Positions 53,001 to 60,131 of a stretch of 64,000 bases of DNA are shown one piece after another. Each line of letters begins with the position of its first letter. Position 1 is the stretch's first letter. This DNA is from Kitasatospora xanthocidica. GTDB lineage: Bacteria > Actinomycetota > Actinomycetes > Streptomycetales > Streptomycetaceae. The notes beneath the pieces are model-generated. The model made no database searches. It was not told the origin of the DNA and was given only the letters and a program-made list of their open reading frames with translations. The position numbers and the translations under genes were made by a program. The DNA is taken from the NCBI RefSeq assembly GCF_014656195.1, contig NZ_BNBY01000009.1, positions 241,156-305,155 of the forward strand, given 5' to 3'.

Positions 53001-53604
53001 GGGCGGCCGGGTGCAGCGGCGGGCCGTCCCGTCGGGGTCGGCGGAGCGTCCGCCGGTGGTCAGGCTCGCGCCGCTGACGGCGTCGTCGGTCCAGCGGCTT
53101 CCGGCGCCCGCCCGTCCCGCGCCACCGTCCCCGGGCGGGCCGTCCCAGGCGGAGCCGGGCCCGGGTCGGGCGGCAGCGCTCCCGCTCGTCGTGGCACGGT
53201 CGCTGAGCGCCCCGCCCGTACGGACCGCACCGGCGGCCGCGCGGTCCGTCCCGTCCGTACCGTTCTCGCCGTCCGGGCCGTCCGGGCCGTCCGGGCCGTC
53301 CTCGCCGGGCACGGCGCAGATGCTGCAGCGGGTGGCGGAGCAGGCGGGGCTGACCGGGGTGCCGCTGACGGCGGTGCCGGCCCGTGCGCCGGTCACGGTC
53401 CAGGCGGCCCCGCCGGCCAACGGCCCCGCCCGGCCCGCTTCGCCGTCGCAGGCCGCCGGACCGCCGGCCGAGGCGACCGGCATCGGCTCCGGCGATCTGG
53501 ACGAGCTGGCCCGGCGCCTGATCGAGCCGGTCGGGCGGCTGCTGCGCACCGAGCTGCGCCGGGGGAGGGAGCGCGGCGGGCGGCCGTACGACGGGCGCCG
53601 CTGA
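50056..53604 (+). CDS. 1182-residue disordered VQR-repeat protein of the eCIS locus
   Basis: Mostly low-complexity Pro/Arg/Ala/Ser/Gly sequence. A short conserved-looking N-terminal segment (RPLTPTLAGAAHGVSDGL to SGPLGHAVLPSAPAGILR, residues ~55-115) and a C-terminal helix (GDLDELARRLIEPVGRLLRT) are the only ordered parts. VQR recurs nine times (for example PRVQRAVRRSGEAP, PRVQRAVRRPGTGS, GRVQRRAVPSG), with LQR once; GALRGVASVLRRAR and GALRGVATVLQLAR, and LGAPL(T/D)xLP, also repeat. VQR/LQR repeats are seen in eCIS-associated DUF4157 proteins, but no HExxH is present. It lies where baseplate genes begin and may be a scaffold, tape measure or cargo. Function unknown. Confidence 0.7.
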   Translation: MRRVGLRDWIGGRKAAGAPADGGAGGGAVEAGAADAGAAGAAGAAGVGGAERRRPAGDGGWRAVRPLTPTLAGAAHGVSDGLVFRSRLASWQDPSLSGPLGHAVLPSAPAGILRAMATPVAGPAVRSGGDELVLPAPVAASGPDGPESVAEPGGPGESGSGRAVQRSVAVRRLPVRSGPRAASRSGARSASASAAVRPAVPEGADSTGAPLSDPVPLSVPAPGAEAATPRRRDPVRPVRPRSVSEPLTVARRPRSLSVRPVTVVHVPAPADHASHAPATGEAATPVRNERSERSGQAGETVQRAVVPGAAAPGANASGAAAPARPVLGAPLTSLPASAKPVPSGPRVPDAAPGSSSAMPVVPAGGASTGAGSTGASPTSAGSTGAEPGGPDRARQTASGHRGATPAQRTRTSSSSSSAPGGPASSRPERGPAADVPVQRAPSGGGTSSPTPSSPATPSDPAPARTRGGLGAPLDALPPTAAVPGRTAPLLGGRPPARRITGPTPGDPAAQGTAAAGVPTAGEGPRVQRAVRRSGEAPAGPTVRPDSTADGGGPTGPAMPTVRSAGEAPVERTHHNQTGGDGSSPLRDRTAGAGPVPTARPHRGTDGGRPADRSRPVGAPSGPTAAASTAGEEPRVQRAVRRPGTGSAESTGRSGPEPGRSEPGRAERSDAPQPTTTATRPAPARSAASRVDGAGPVVPARPVAGGRGVQRAMPLTGPMRGLLGERPMRSALAATPSASPAPGTGPGARPGTGPKPAPPVVPAVWPRALRSPADGEPAAPVQRSRPRSAPGAGDGRTAGGTSASPGHPASTATSATSANAHAHATTTASTASATGALRGVASVLRRARQRREPGQRDGGPAADRPGAQAQPTSSGASTGQPSAAGALRGVATVLQLARGRRPVDRGDQRPTPPGASTDQSSGAGAAARGPEAVVQLAPARRPFDRSATDRPSAQGSSQPIGPTSGPVAPNAPYPPAGASVPSAGGRVQRRAVPSGSAERPPVVRLAPLTASSVQRLPAPARPAPPSPGGPSQAEPGPGRAAALPLVVARSLSAPPVRTAPAAARSVPSVPFSPSGPSGPSGPSSPGTAQMLQRVAEQAGLTGVPLTAVPARAPVTVQAAPPANGPARPASPSQAAGPPAEATGIGSGDLDELARRLIEPVGRLLRTELRRGRERGGRPYDGRR

Positions 53605-53619
53605 GCGCGGACCGGACGC

Positions 53620-53705
53620 GGGACTCGGGAGCGGATCCCGGGACCAGACCCCGGGACCGGACCCCGGGAGCAGGACCCAAGAGCACGACCCAGGAGCAGG
53701 AAACA
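53620..53705. repeat. Degenerate short repeats upstream of tube protein 2
   Basis: About five imperfect ~13-base units of the type CCCCGGGACCGGA, then AGCAGGACCC-like units, fill the 113-base gap. The array could form alternative stems. No promoter recognised. Confidence 0.6.
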
Positions 53706-53717
53706 GGAACGGGACCG

Positions 53718-54143
53718 ATGACCGACAACATCTTCGCGACCAGCGTGTTCTTCAGTCTGACCATCGGCGGCAACGACCTGGGCGAGTTCACCACCTGCTC
53801 GGGGCTCGGCGCCCAGGTCGAGATCGAGCAGTACGCGGAGGGCGGCAACAACGGCTTCGCCTGGCAGCTGCCGGGCCGGATCACCTGGACGAACATCACG
53901 CTGACCCGGGCGGTCACGGCGGACACCACCAAGATCGCGCGCTGGCTGGGCGAGATCGTCCGGAAGGTCGAGCCGAAGGACGGCGAGATCGTGGCGCTGC
54001 GGCCCGACCTGAGCCGGATCGTCGGCTGGCAGGTGCTCGGGATCGTTCCGGTGCGGTGGGAGGGGCCGTCCTTCGACCCCTCCAACTCCCAGGCGGCGAT
54101 GGAGACCCTGGAGATCGCCCACGCGGGCCTCCGCCCCTCCTGA
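53718..54143 (+). CDS. Inner tube protein 2 / tube initiator (gp19-like, Afp5-like)
   Basis: A 141-residue gp19-family protein: FFSLTIGGNDLGEFTTCSGL, IEQYAEGGNNGFAWQLPGR, ITLTRAVTADTTKIARWL, VRWEGPSFDPSNSQAAMETL. It is distinct from tube 1 and of the form that joins the spike hub to the tube. It precedes the LysM and VgrG genes, as in other eCIS. ATG has an AGGAA-type site about 13 bases upstream. Confidence 0.92.
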   Translation: MTDNIFATSVFFSLTIGGNDLGEFTTCSGLGAQVEIEQYAEGGNNGFAWQLPGRITWTNITLTRAVTADTTKIARWLGEIVRKVEPKDGEIVALRPDLSRIVGWQVLGIVPVRWEGPSFDPSNSQAAMETLEIAHAGLRPS

Positions 54144-54248
54144 GACCCCTCCCGAGGCCCCGCCCGCGGTCCCTCCTGGGCCCCGACCGGCCCGCCCCGC
54201 CCCGACCGCCGTCCCCCTCGATCCGACCCACCCGTAAGGAGCACCAGG

Positions 54249-54971
54249 ATGTCCTCGGCGGTCCCCGCGAGCGTCACCCGGGCCCAACTGACCATCATGG
54301 AACCGCCGTCCACCGTCGGTGCCCAGCCCGGCGGGGCGCTCGCGCAGCTCCGGCTCCAGTTCAACCCGGCGACCCTGGTGCTGCGCAAGTCCACCGAGTG
54401 GCGGCGCACACCGTCCCGGATGGCGGGCGAGTCCGCGCTGCCGGAGTTCGTCGGCAGCGGCCCGCGCTCGCTCTCCCTCGACGTGTTCCTGGACTCGACC
54501 GCGACCCACGACAACTCGGTGGAGCGGGCGGTGGAGAAGCTGATGACGGCCTGCGTGCCCACCCCGACCAGCCTGGCACGCAAGACGCCGGCCAGTCCGT
54601 GGATCCGGCTGGACTGGGGCACCCTGAAGACGACCTCGTTCAACGGGGTGCTGACCGGCCTCTCGGTCACCTACACGCTGTTCGACGTGAACGGCAATCC
54701 GCTGCGGGCGGTCTGCTCGCTCACCATCGACGAGGCCAGCGTCGACCCGGCCGGACAGAACCCGACCTCCGGTTCGCCGGAGGCCCGCAGCACCCACCGG
54801 GTGATCGCGGGCGACAGCCTGCCGCTGCTCGCCTGGCGCGCCTACGGGGACGCGACGGCCTGGCGCACCATCGCGGAGGCCAACGACATCGACGACCCGA
54901 TGGCCCTGGTGCCGGGCGAGGAGCTGATCGTGCCGGGTATCGACGAACTCACCCGCGGGGGGCGCTCATGA
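54249..54971 (+). CDS. LysM-domain baseplate adaptor (Afp7-like)
   Basis: A 240-residue protein. The N-terminal ~165 residues (QLRLQFNPATLVLRKSTEW, SLSLDVFLDST, LTGLSVTYTLFDVNGNPLRA) are the T4 gp53-like adaptor fold; a LysM domain ends the protein (THRVIAGDSLPLLAWRAYGD, WRTIAEANDIDDP, VPGEELIVPG). It links the tube initiator to the spike. AAGGAG lies before the ATG. It overlaps VgrG by four bases. Confidence 0.92.
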   Translation: MSSAVPASVTRAQLTIMEPPSTVGAQPGGALAQLRLQFNPATLVLRKSTEWRRTPSRMAGESALPEFVGSGPRSLSLDVFLDSTATHDNSVERAVEKLMTACVPTPTSLARKTPASPWIRLDWGTLKTTSFNGVLTGLSVTYTLFDVNGNPLRAVCSLTIDEASVDPAGQNPTSGSPEARSTHRVIAGDSLPLLAWRAYGDATAWRTIAEANDIDDPMALVPGEELIVPGIDELTRGGRS

Positions 54972-56746
54972 CCACGCCCGAGGCCCGGGGCGGCCGGCCG
55001 TTCGCCGCGGATCCCGTCATCGAGGCGCCGGGCCCGCTGCCGCCGGTCTGGGCGGCCCAGCTGGTCTCCTGCGACATCGAGGAGAGCGTCGGCCTGCCCG
55101 ACACCGCGGTGCTGAGCTTCCGGGACGCCGACCACGCCTTCCTCGCCGCGACCGGGATCACCATCGGGACCAAGCTGCGGGTGTCCGTGGTCACCGTGCA
55201 GGGCCACACCCGGGTGCGGCTGTTCACCGGCGAGGTGACCGCGCTGGAGCTGGAGGTGGACACCACGGGCTCGTACACCGTGGTGCGGGCGTCGGCGGTC
55301 ACCCACCGGCTGATGCGCGGGCGGCGGGTGAAGGCCTTCCGGAACATGACGACGGCCGACATCGTCCGGGCGGTCGCCACCGGGGCGGGCCTGACCTGCG
55401 GCAAGATCGACTCCTTCCCGGTGGTCCACCAGCAGCTGTCCCAGGCGAACGTCCCGGACTGGGAGTTCCTCCAGTTCCTGGCACAGGAGAGCGGCGCGTA
55501 CGTGCGGGTCGACGACGACGGGAAGCTGGAGTTCGTCCGGCCCGAGCCCGCCTCCGGCGCACCGGCCCCCTCGACCCCCGCGCCGCAGAACCCGCTGGTG
55601 CTGGAGTACGGCCGCAACCTGCTGGAGCTGCGCGGGGTGCTGACCGGCGTGGCCGGCGCGGAGACCGTCGAGGCGCGCGGCTGGAACGTCACCACCAAGA
55701 GCGCCCTGGTCGCCACCGAGCCGTCGGTGACCTCCCGGACCGTGCAGCCCGGGATGAGTCCCTCCGTGGTGAGCTCCGCCTTCCCCGGCCGGTCCAAGCT
55801 GACCGTCGCCGACACCCCGTACCGCACCCAGGCGGAGACCGCCGCCGTGGCCCGCTCGCTGGCCGCCTCGGTGGCCGCCGGCTTCGGCGAACTGGAGGCG
55901 GTCGCCGAAGGCAACCCGCGACTGCGGGCCGGCACCCCGGTGGCCCTGGGGAACGTGGGCGCGGCCTTCTCCGGCCGCTACACCGTCACCGGCGCGCGCC
56001 ACCTCATCGAGCCCTTCCGCGGCTACCGGACCACCGTCGTGGTGAGCGCCTCGCCCGACCGCTCCCTGGCCGGCCTGGTCACCGGCGGCAACGCGCCGCC
56101 GCGCGGGCCGCGGATGCCGGGCCTGGCCGTCGCCGTGGTCACCGACGTCCGGGAGCCGGGCGGCGGGCAGCGCGGCTGGGTCAAGCTGAAGTTCCCCTGG
56201 CTGGACGACACCTACGTCTCCGACTGGGTGCGCACCGTGCAGTGGGGCGGCCACGGCGGCGGCGGGGTGATCGCCCCCGAGGTCAACGACGAGGTGCTGG
56301 TCGGCTTCGAACAGGGCGACCTGGACAGCCCCTACGTGCTGGGCGGGCTCTACAACGGCGTGGACCGGCCCTCGCCGCACGACGTGCCGCTGGTCAACTC
56401 GGCCAGTGGCAAGATCAACCGCCGTTCCGTGGTGTCCCGTTCGGGCCACCGCCTGGAGCTGCTGGACGTGCCGGGCGGTGCCTCCGGCGTCCGGCTGGCG
56501 AGCGGGGACAAGAAGCTGGAGGTCAAACTCGACCAGCAGAGCGGGGAGATCGTGCTGACCGTCCACGGCGCCGGCGGCGCCGGGGGCAGCACGGTGCGCC
56601 TCACCTCAACCGGCATCACCCTCGACGCGGGCACCGGCGAGGTGAATGTGCGCGGCGGATCGGTGACGCTCCGGGGAACGACAGCGGTCACCGTGGATGG
56701 CGGCGCCCAGGCGGTGCTCAAGGGAGCGATCGTGCGCATCAATTGA
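54968..56746 (+). CDS. VgrG-like spike hub (Afp8-like)
   Basis: A 592-residue fusion of gp27- and gp5-like parts. Residues ~1-370 form the hub with the phage-late-control fold (FTGEVTALELEVDTTGSYT, FLQFLAQESGAYVRVDDDG). The OB-fold follows (VVTDVREPGGGQRGWVKLKF, APEVNDEVLVGFEQGD, VLGGLYNG), then a beta-prism stalk with repeated short strands (LTSTGITLDAGTGEVNVRG). The C terminus carries no extra toxin domain. ATGA overlap with the LysM gene. Confidence 0.95.
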   Translation: MTTPEARGGRPFAADPVIEAPGPLPPVWAAQLVSCDIEESVGLPDTAVLSFRDADHAFLAATGITIGTKLRVSVVTVQGHTRVRLFTGEVTALELEVDTTGSYTVVRASAVTHRLMRGRRVKAFRNMTTADIVRAVATGAGLTCGKIDSFPVVHQQLSQANVPDWEFLQFLAQESGAYVRVDDDGKLEFVRPEPASGAPAPSTPAPQNPLVLEYGRNLLELRGVLTGVAGAETVEARGWNVTTKSALVATEPSVTSRTVQPGMSPSVVSSAFPGRSKLTVADTPYRTQAETAAVARSLAASVAAGFGELEAVAEGNPRLRAGTPVALGNVGAAFSGRYTVTGARHLIEPFRGYRTTVVVSASPDRSLAGLVTGGNAPPRGPRMPGLAVAVVTDVREPGGGQRGWVKLKFPWLDDTYVSDWVRTVQWGGHGGGGVIAPEVNDEVLVGFEQGDLDSPYVLGGLYNGVDRPSPHDVPLVNSASGKINRRSVVSRSGHRLELLDVPGGASGVRLASGDKKLEVKLDQQSGEIVLTVHGAGGAGGSTVRLTSTGITLDAGTGEVNVRGGSVTLRGTTAVTVDGGAQAVLKGAIVRIN

Positions 56747-56835
56747 CGTGGCGTCAGGCAGCAATCGACAGAACCGTGCCCCCGACCCCGGCGAGCACCA
56801 CTCGAAGACGCACCACTCGGAAACGGAGACCGCAC

Positions 56836-57147
56836 ATGCCCCCCGCAGCCCGGACCGGCGACATGACCGATCACGGCGGCGCCCTCACCACCCCGCCGCC
56901 GGGCGCCCTCAAGGTGGCGACCGTGCTGATCGGCGGCCGCCCCGCCGCGGTGGTCGGCAGCATCCACGCCTGCGTCCCGCACGTGGAGATGGGCCCCGCC
57001 AACCTGGTCGAGCCCCAACTGGGCACGGCCACCAGGGGACTGGTCCTGATCGGCGGCCTGCCCGCGGCCCGCATGGGGGACAAGACGACCTGCGGCGCCA
57101 CCATCACGAGCGGCGCGTTCAACGTGCTGATCGGAGGTGCGATGTGA
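56836..57147 (+). CDS. PAAR spike-tip protein (Afp10-like)
   Basis: A 103-residue single PAAR protein, with MPPAARTGDMTDHGGAL, LIGGRPAAVVGSIHACV, GLVLIGGLPAARMGDKTTCG and GAFNVLIGG. His and Cys residues at the usual places would bind the zinc that sharpens the tip. No C-terminal effector extension. Its stop overlaps the GTG of the gp25-like gene. Confidence 0.95.
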   Translation: MPPAARTGDMTDHGGALTTPPPGALKVATVLIGGRPAAVVGSIHACVPHVEMGPANLVEPQLGTATRGLVLIGGLPAARMGDKTTCGATITSGAFNVLIGGAM

Positions 57148-57581
57148 CGGGCAGCTTCATCGGCCGCGGCTGGGCCTTCCCGCTGCGGGTGAACGCCACC
57201 GGCGGCATCGGCATGGTGGACCGGGAACGGGAGATCGCGGAGGCCATCCGGCTCATCCTCGGCACCGCCCCCGGCGAGCGCCCGATGCGCCCGGAGTTCG
57301 GCTGCGGCATCCACGAGTACGTCTTCGCCCCGGGTGACAGCACCACCGCCGGGCGGATCGCCCGCGAGGTGCGGATCGCGCTGGAACGCTGGGAGCCGAG
57401 GATCGAGGTCGACGACGTGGTGATCGCCTTCGACAGCGTCGACGAGGGAACGCTCTACATCGACGTCCACTACACCGTGCGGGCCACCAACGACCGCCGC
57501 AACCTGGTCTTCCCCTTCTACACCATCCCCGAGCACCCGGCCGGGCCGGACGGGGCCGCGGCGGACGGGGGAGAGAACTGA
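57144..57581 (+). CDS. Baseplate wedge protein gp25/GPW-like (Afp9-like)
   Basis: A 145-residue lysozyme-like-fold wedge subunit that starts sheath polymerisation. Motifs: VDREREIAEAIRLILGTAPGERPMRP (in part), FGCGIHEYVFAPGD, ALERWEPRIEVDDV and the conserved EPR. GTG with GGAGGTG upstream. Its final base is shared with the next ATG (TGATG). Confidence 0.95.
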   Translation: MTGSFIGRGWAFPLRVNATGGIGMVDREREIAEAIRLILGTAPGERPMRPEFGCGIHEYVFAPGDSTTAGRIAREVRIALERWEPRIEVDDVVIAFDSVDEGTLYIDVHYTVRATNDRRNLVFPFYTIPEHPAGPDGAAADGGEN

Positions 57582-59542
57582 TGGCACTGCCCTCCCCGAA
57601 CCTGGACGACCGCCGCTTCCAGCAACTCGTCGACGAGGCCAAGCGGTACGTGCAGCAGCGCGCGCCGGAGTGGACCGACCACAACGTCTCCGACCCCGGC
57701 GTCACCCTCATCGAGACCTTCGCCTACCTGGTCGACCAGCTGCTCTACCGGCTGAACCGGGTCCCGGAGAAGAACTACGCGGCCTTCCTCGACCTGCTGG
57801 GCATCCGGCTCTTCCCGCCCGCCGCCGCCCGGGCCGAGGTCGACTTCTGGCTCTCGGCACCCCAGCCGGAGACGGTCCTGCTGCGGGCCGGCACCGAGGT
57901 CTCCACGCTGCGCACCGAGACCGACGAAGCCGTGGTCTTCGGCACCGCCGAGGACCTCCCGATCGTCCCCAGCACGCTGGAGCGGCTGGTCACCGTGCAC
58001 GCCTCCGGCGAGCAGTCCGACGCCACCGCCCGGCTGGCCGACGGAGTGGACGTGCCGTGCTTCCAGGCGCGCCCGGCGGCCGGGGACGCCATGCTGTTCG
58101 CCCTGCCGGCCGTGGTGCCGCGCTGCATCCTGGTCGTCCGGCTGGACAGCCGGGTGGAGGGCGTCGGCGTCGACCCGCGCCAGCCGCCGCTGGCCTGGGA
58201 GGTGTGGGACGGCGCGCGCTGGATCGCCTGCGAGACCGGCAGCGACACCACCGGCGGCCTCAACCGGCCCGGCGAGGTGGTGGTGTTCGTCCCGGCCGGG
58301 CACACCGCGTCCGTGGTGGCCGGCCGGCGGGCCGGCTGGCTGCGCTGCCGGGTCACCGAGCCGCAGCCCGGCCAGCCCTTCTACTCCGAGTCGCCCACCG
58401 TCCGCCGGGCCGAGGTGTTCACCGTCGGCGGCACCGCGACCGTCGCCCACGCGCAGACCGTGACCGACGCGCCGCTCGGCTCCTCGGAAGGGGTCGCGGG
58501 CCAGCGCTTCCGGCTGGCCAGGCCGCCGGTCCTGCTCGACGGCGAGCCGCCGGTGGTCGAGGTCGCGGCCGGCGACGGCTGGCAGCCCTGGACGGTCGTC
58601 GACCACTTCGGCGACTCCTCCCCGGCCGACCGGCACGTGGTGCTGGACGCGACCACCGGCGAGTTCCTGTTCCCGCCCGCGGTCCGCGAACCCGACGGCA
58701 GCCTGCGGGCCTTCGGCGCGGTGCCGCCCAAGGGCGCCCGGCTGCGCGTCCCGCACTACCGCACCGGCGGCGGGATCGCCGGCAACGTCGCCCGCGGCAC
58801 GATCACCGTGCTGCGCAGCTCCGTCCCGTACATCGCCCGGGTGGACAACCGGGAGGCGGCGAGGGGCGGGGTCGACGGCGAGACCGTGGAGAACGCCAAA
58901 CAGCGCGCCCCGCACCAGCTGCGGCTCCAGGAACGCGCCGTCACCGCCGGGGACTTCGAGCTGATCGCCCGGCAGGCCGCACCGTCCGCCGCCCGGATCA
59001 GCTGCGTTCCCGGCGGCGGCCAGGACGCGGGGACGGTCCGCGTCCTGGTCGTCCCCGACGCGGTCGCGGACGAGGGCGACCGGCTGCGGTTCGAGCAGCT
59101 GATCCCGGACGGGCAGGTGCTGGCCGCCGTCGCGACCGCGCTCGACGAGCGACGGCTGATCGGCACCCGGGTCGTCGTGCAGCCGCCCGCCTACCAGGGC
59201 GTCACGGTGGTCGCCCGGCTCACCACCGGCGCCGCCGACCCCGACCGGGTCCGGGAGGCGGTGCTCGCGGAGCTGTACCGGTACCTCAACCCGCTGCGCG
59301 GCGGAGCAGACGGCACCGGCTGGCCGTTCGGCCGGGCCGTGCAGTACGGGGAGGTGTTCGCCGTGCTCCAGCGGGTGGCCGCCGTCACCGGGGTCGAGGA
59401 CCTGCGGCTCTTCCCGGCCGACCCGATCACCGGACGCCGGGGCGCCCCCGCCGAGCGGGTCGAGGTCCCGCCGGACGCGCTGGTCTTCTCCCACCAGCAC
59501 CAGATCGTGGTCACCGCGGTCGCCGAGGACGGGGTGTCATGA
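57581..59542 (+). CDS. Baseplate J family protein (gp6/Afp11-like)
   Basis: A 653-residue baseplate wedge protein. N terminus RRFQQLVDEAKRYVQQRAPE and WTDHNVSDPGVTLIETFAYL are characteristic; middle RTGGGIAGNVARGTITVL, and AKQRAPHQLRLQERAVTAGD with FELIARQAAPSAARI, fit the baseplate J core; the C terminus contains VLQRVAAVTGVEDLRLF. It overlaps gp25. After its stop, a 22-base purine-rich repeat separates it from the next gene. Confidence 0.95.
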   Translation: MALPSPNLDDRRFQQLVDEAKRYVQQRAPEWTDHNVSDPGVTLIETFAYLVDQLLYRLNRVPEKNYAAFLDLLGIRLFPPAAARAEVDFWLSAPQPETVLLRAGTEVSTLRTETDEAVVFGTAEDLPIVPSTLERLVTVHASGEQSDATARLADGVDVPCFQARPAAGDAMLFALPAVVPRCILVVRLDSRVEGVGVDPRQPPLAWEVWDGARWIACETGSDTTGGLNRPGEVVVFVPAGHTASVVAGRRAGWLRCRVTEPQPGQPFYSESPTVRRAEVFTVGGTATVAHAQTVTDAPLGSSEGVAGQRFRLARPPVLLDGEPPVVEVAAGDGWQPWTVVDHFGDSSPADRHVVLDATTGEFLFPPAVREPDGSLRAFGAVPPKGARLRVPHYRTGGGIAGNVARGTITVLRSSVPYIARVDNREAARGGVDGETVENAKQRAPHQLRLQERAVTAGDFELIARQAAPSAARISCVPGGGQDAGTVRVLVVPDAVADEGDRLRFEQLIPDGQVLAAVATALDERRLIGTRVVVQPPAYQGVTVVARLTTGAADPDRVREAVLAELYRYLNPLRGGADGTGWPFGRAVQYGEVFAVLQRVAAVTGVEDLRLFPADPITGRRGAPAERVEVPPDALVFSHQHQIVVTAVAEDGVS

Positions 59543-59564
59543 GCGAGCGCAGCGAGGTGGGCGC

Positions 59565-60128
59565 ATGAGTCGCGCCGCGATACCCGGGCTGCCCAGCGCG
59601 CACCCGATCGGCGAACTGCTGCCCGCGCTCTTCGCCGAGGACGACTTCGCCCAGCGGTTCACGGCCGGTCTGGACACCGTCCTCGCCCCGGTCTTCGCCA
59701 CCCTGGACAGCCTGCCCGCCTACTTCGACCCCCGCCTCGCGCCGGCCGACTTCCTGGACTGGCTGGCGTCCTGGGTCGCGGTGGAGGTCGACCCGGCCTG
59801 GCCGGAGGAGGTGCGCCGCGCGGTGGTCGAACGCGCCCTGGAGCTGCACCGGTGGCGCGGCACCCGCCGCGGACTCACCGAACGGCTGCGGCTGGTGCTG
59901 GGTGCCGGCGCCGAGATCGAGGACGGCGCCGGCGCCTCCTGGACGACCGACCCCGGCGCCGTACCGCCGCCCGCGGCCGGCGGTGACGTACTGATCCGGG
60001 TCTGGCCCCTGCGCGGCCAGGGCCTGGACGAGGACCAGGTGCTGTCCGTCGTGAGGGCGGGCTGCCCGGTCCATCTGAACTGCCGGGTGGAGATCCTGCC
60101 CGGCCCACCCGGGCGAGCGGAGGACTGA
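59565..60128 (+). CDS. Tail protein I-like baseplate protein (Afp12-like, short)
   Basis: A 187-residue protein of the phage P2 gpI type: HPIGELLPALFAEDDFAQRF, LDSLPAYFDPRLAPADFLDWLA (in part), ELHRWRGTRRGLTERLRLV and a C-terminal IRVWPL..VVRAGCPVHLNC. It is much shorter than Afp12 but typical for actinobacterial systems. It completes the baseplate wedge with the J-like protein. ATG has GAGG about ten bases upstream, within the purine-rich repeat. Three bases separate it from the next gene. Confidence 0.88.
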   Translation: MSRAAIPGLPSAHPIGELLPALFAEDDFAQRFTAGLDTVLAPVFATLDSLPAYFDPRLAPADFLDWLASWVAVEVDPAWPEEVRRAVVERALELHRWRGTRRGLTERLRLVLGAGAEIEDGAGASWTTDPGAVPPPAAGGDVLIRVWPLRGQGLDEDQVLSVVRAGCPVHLNCRVEILPGPPGRAED

Positions 60129-60131
60129 CGG

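Noticed and set aside
50056..53604. VQR protein considered as a DUF4157 (eCIS core) metallopeptidase
   Set aside because: The VQR motifs are suggestive, but no HExxH or DUF4157 core could be found.
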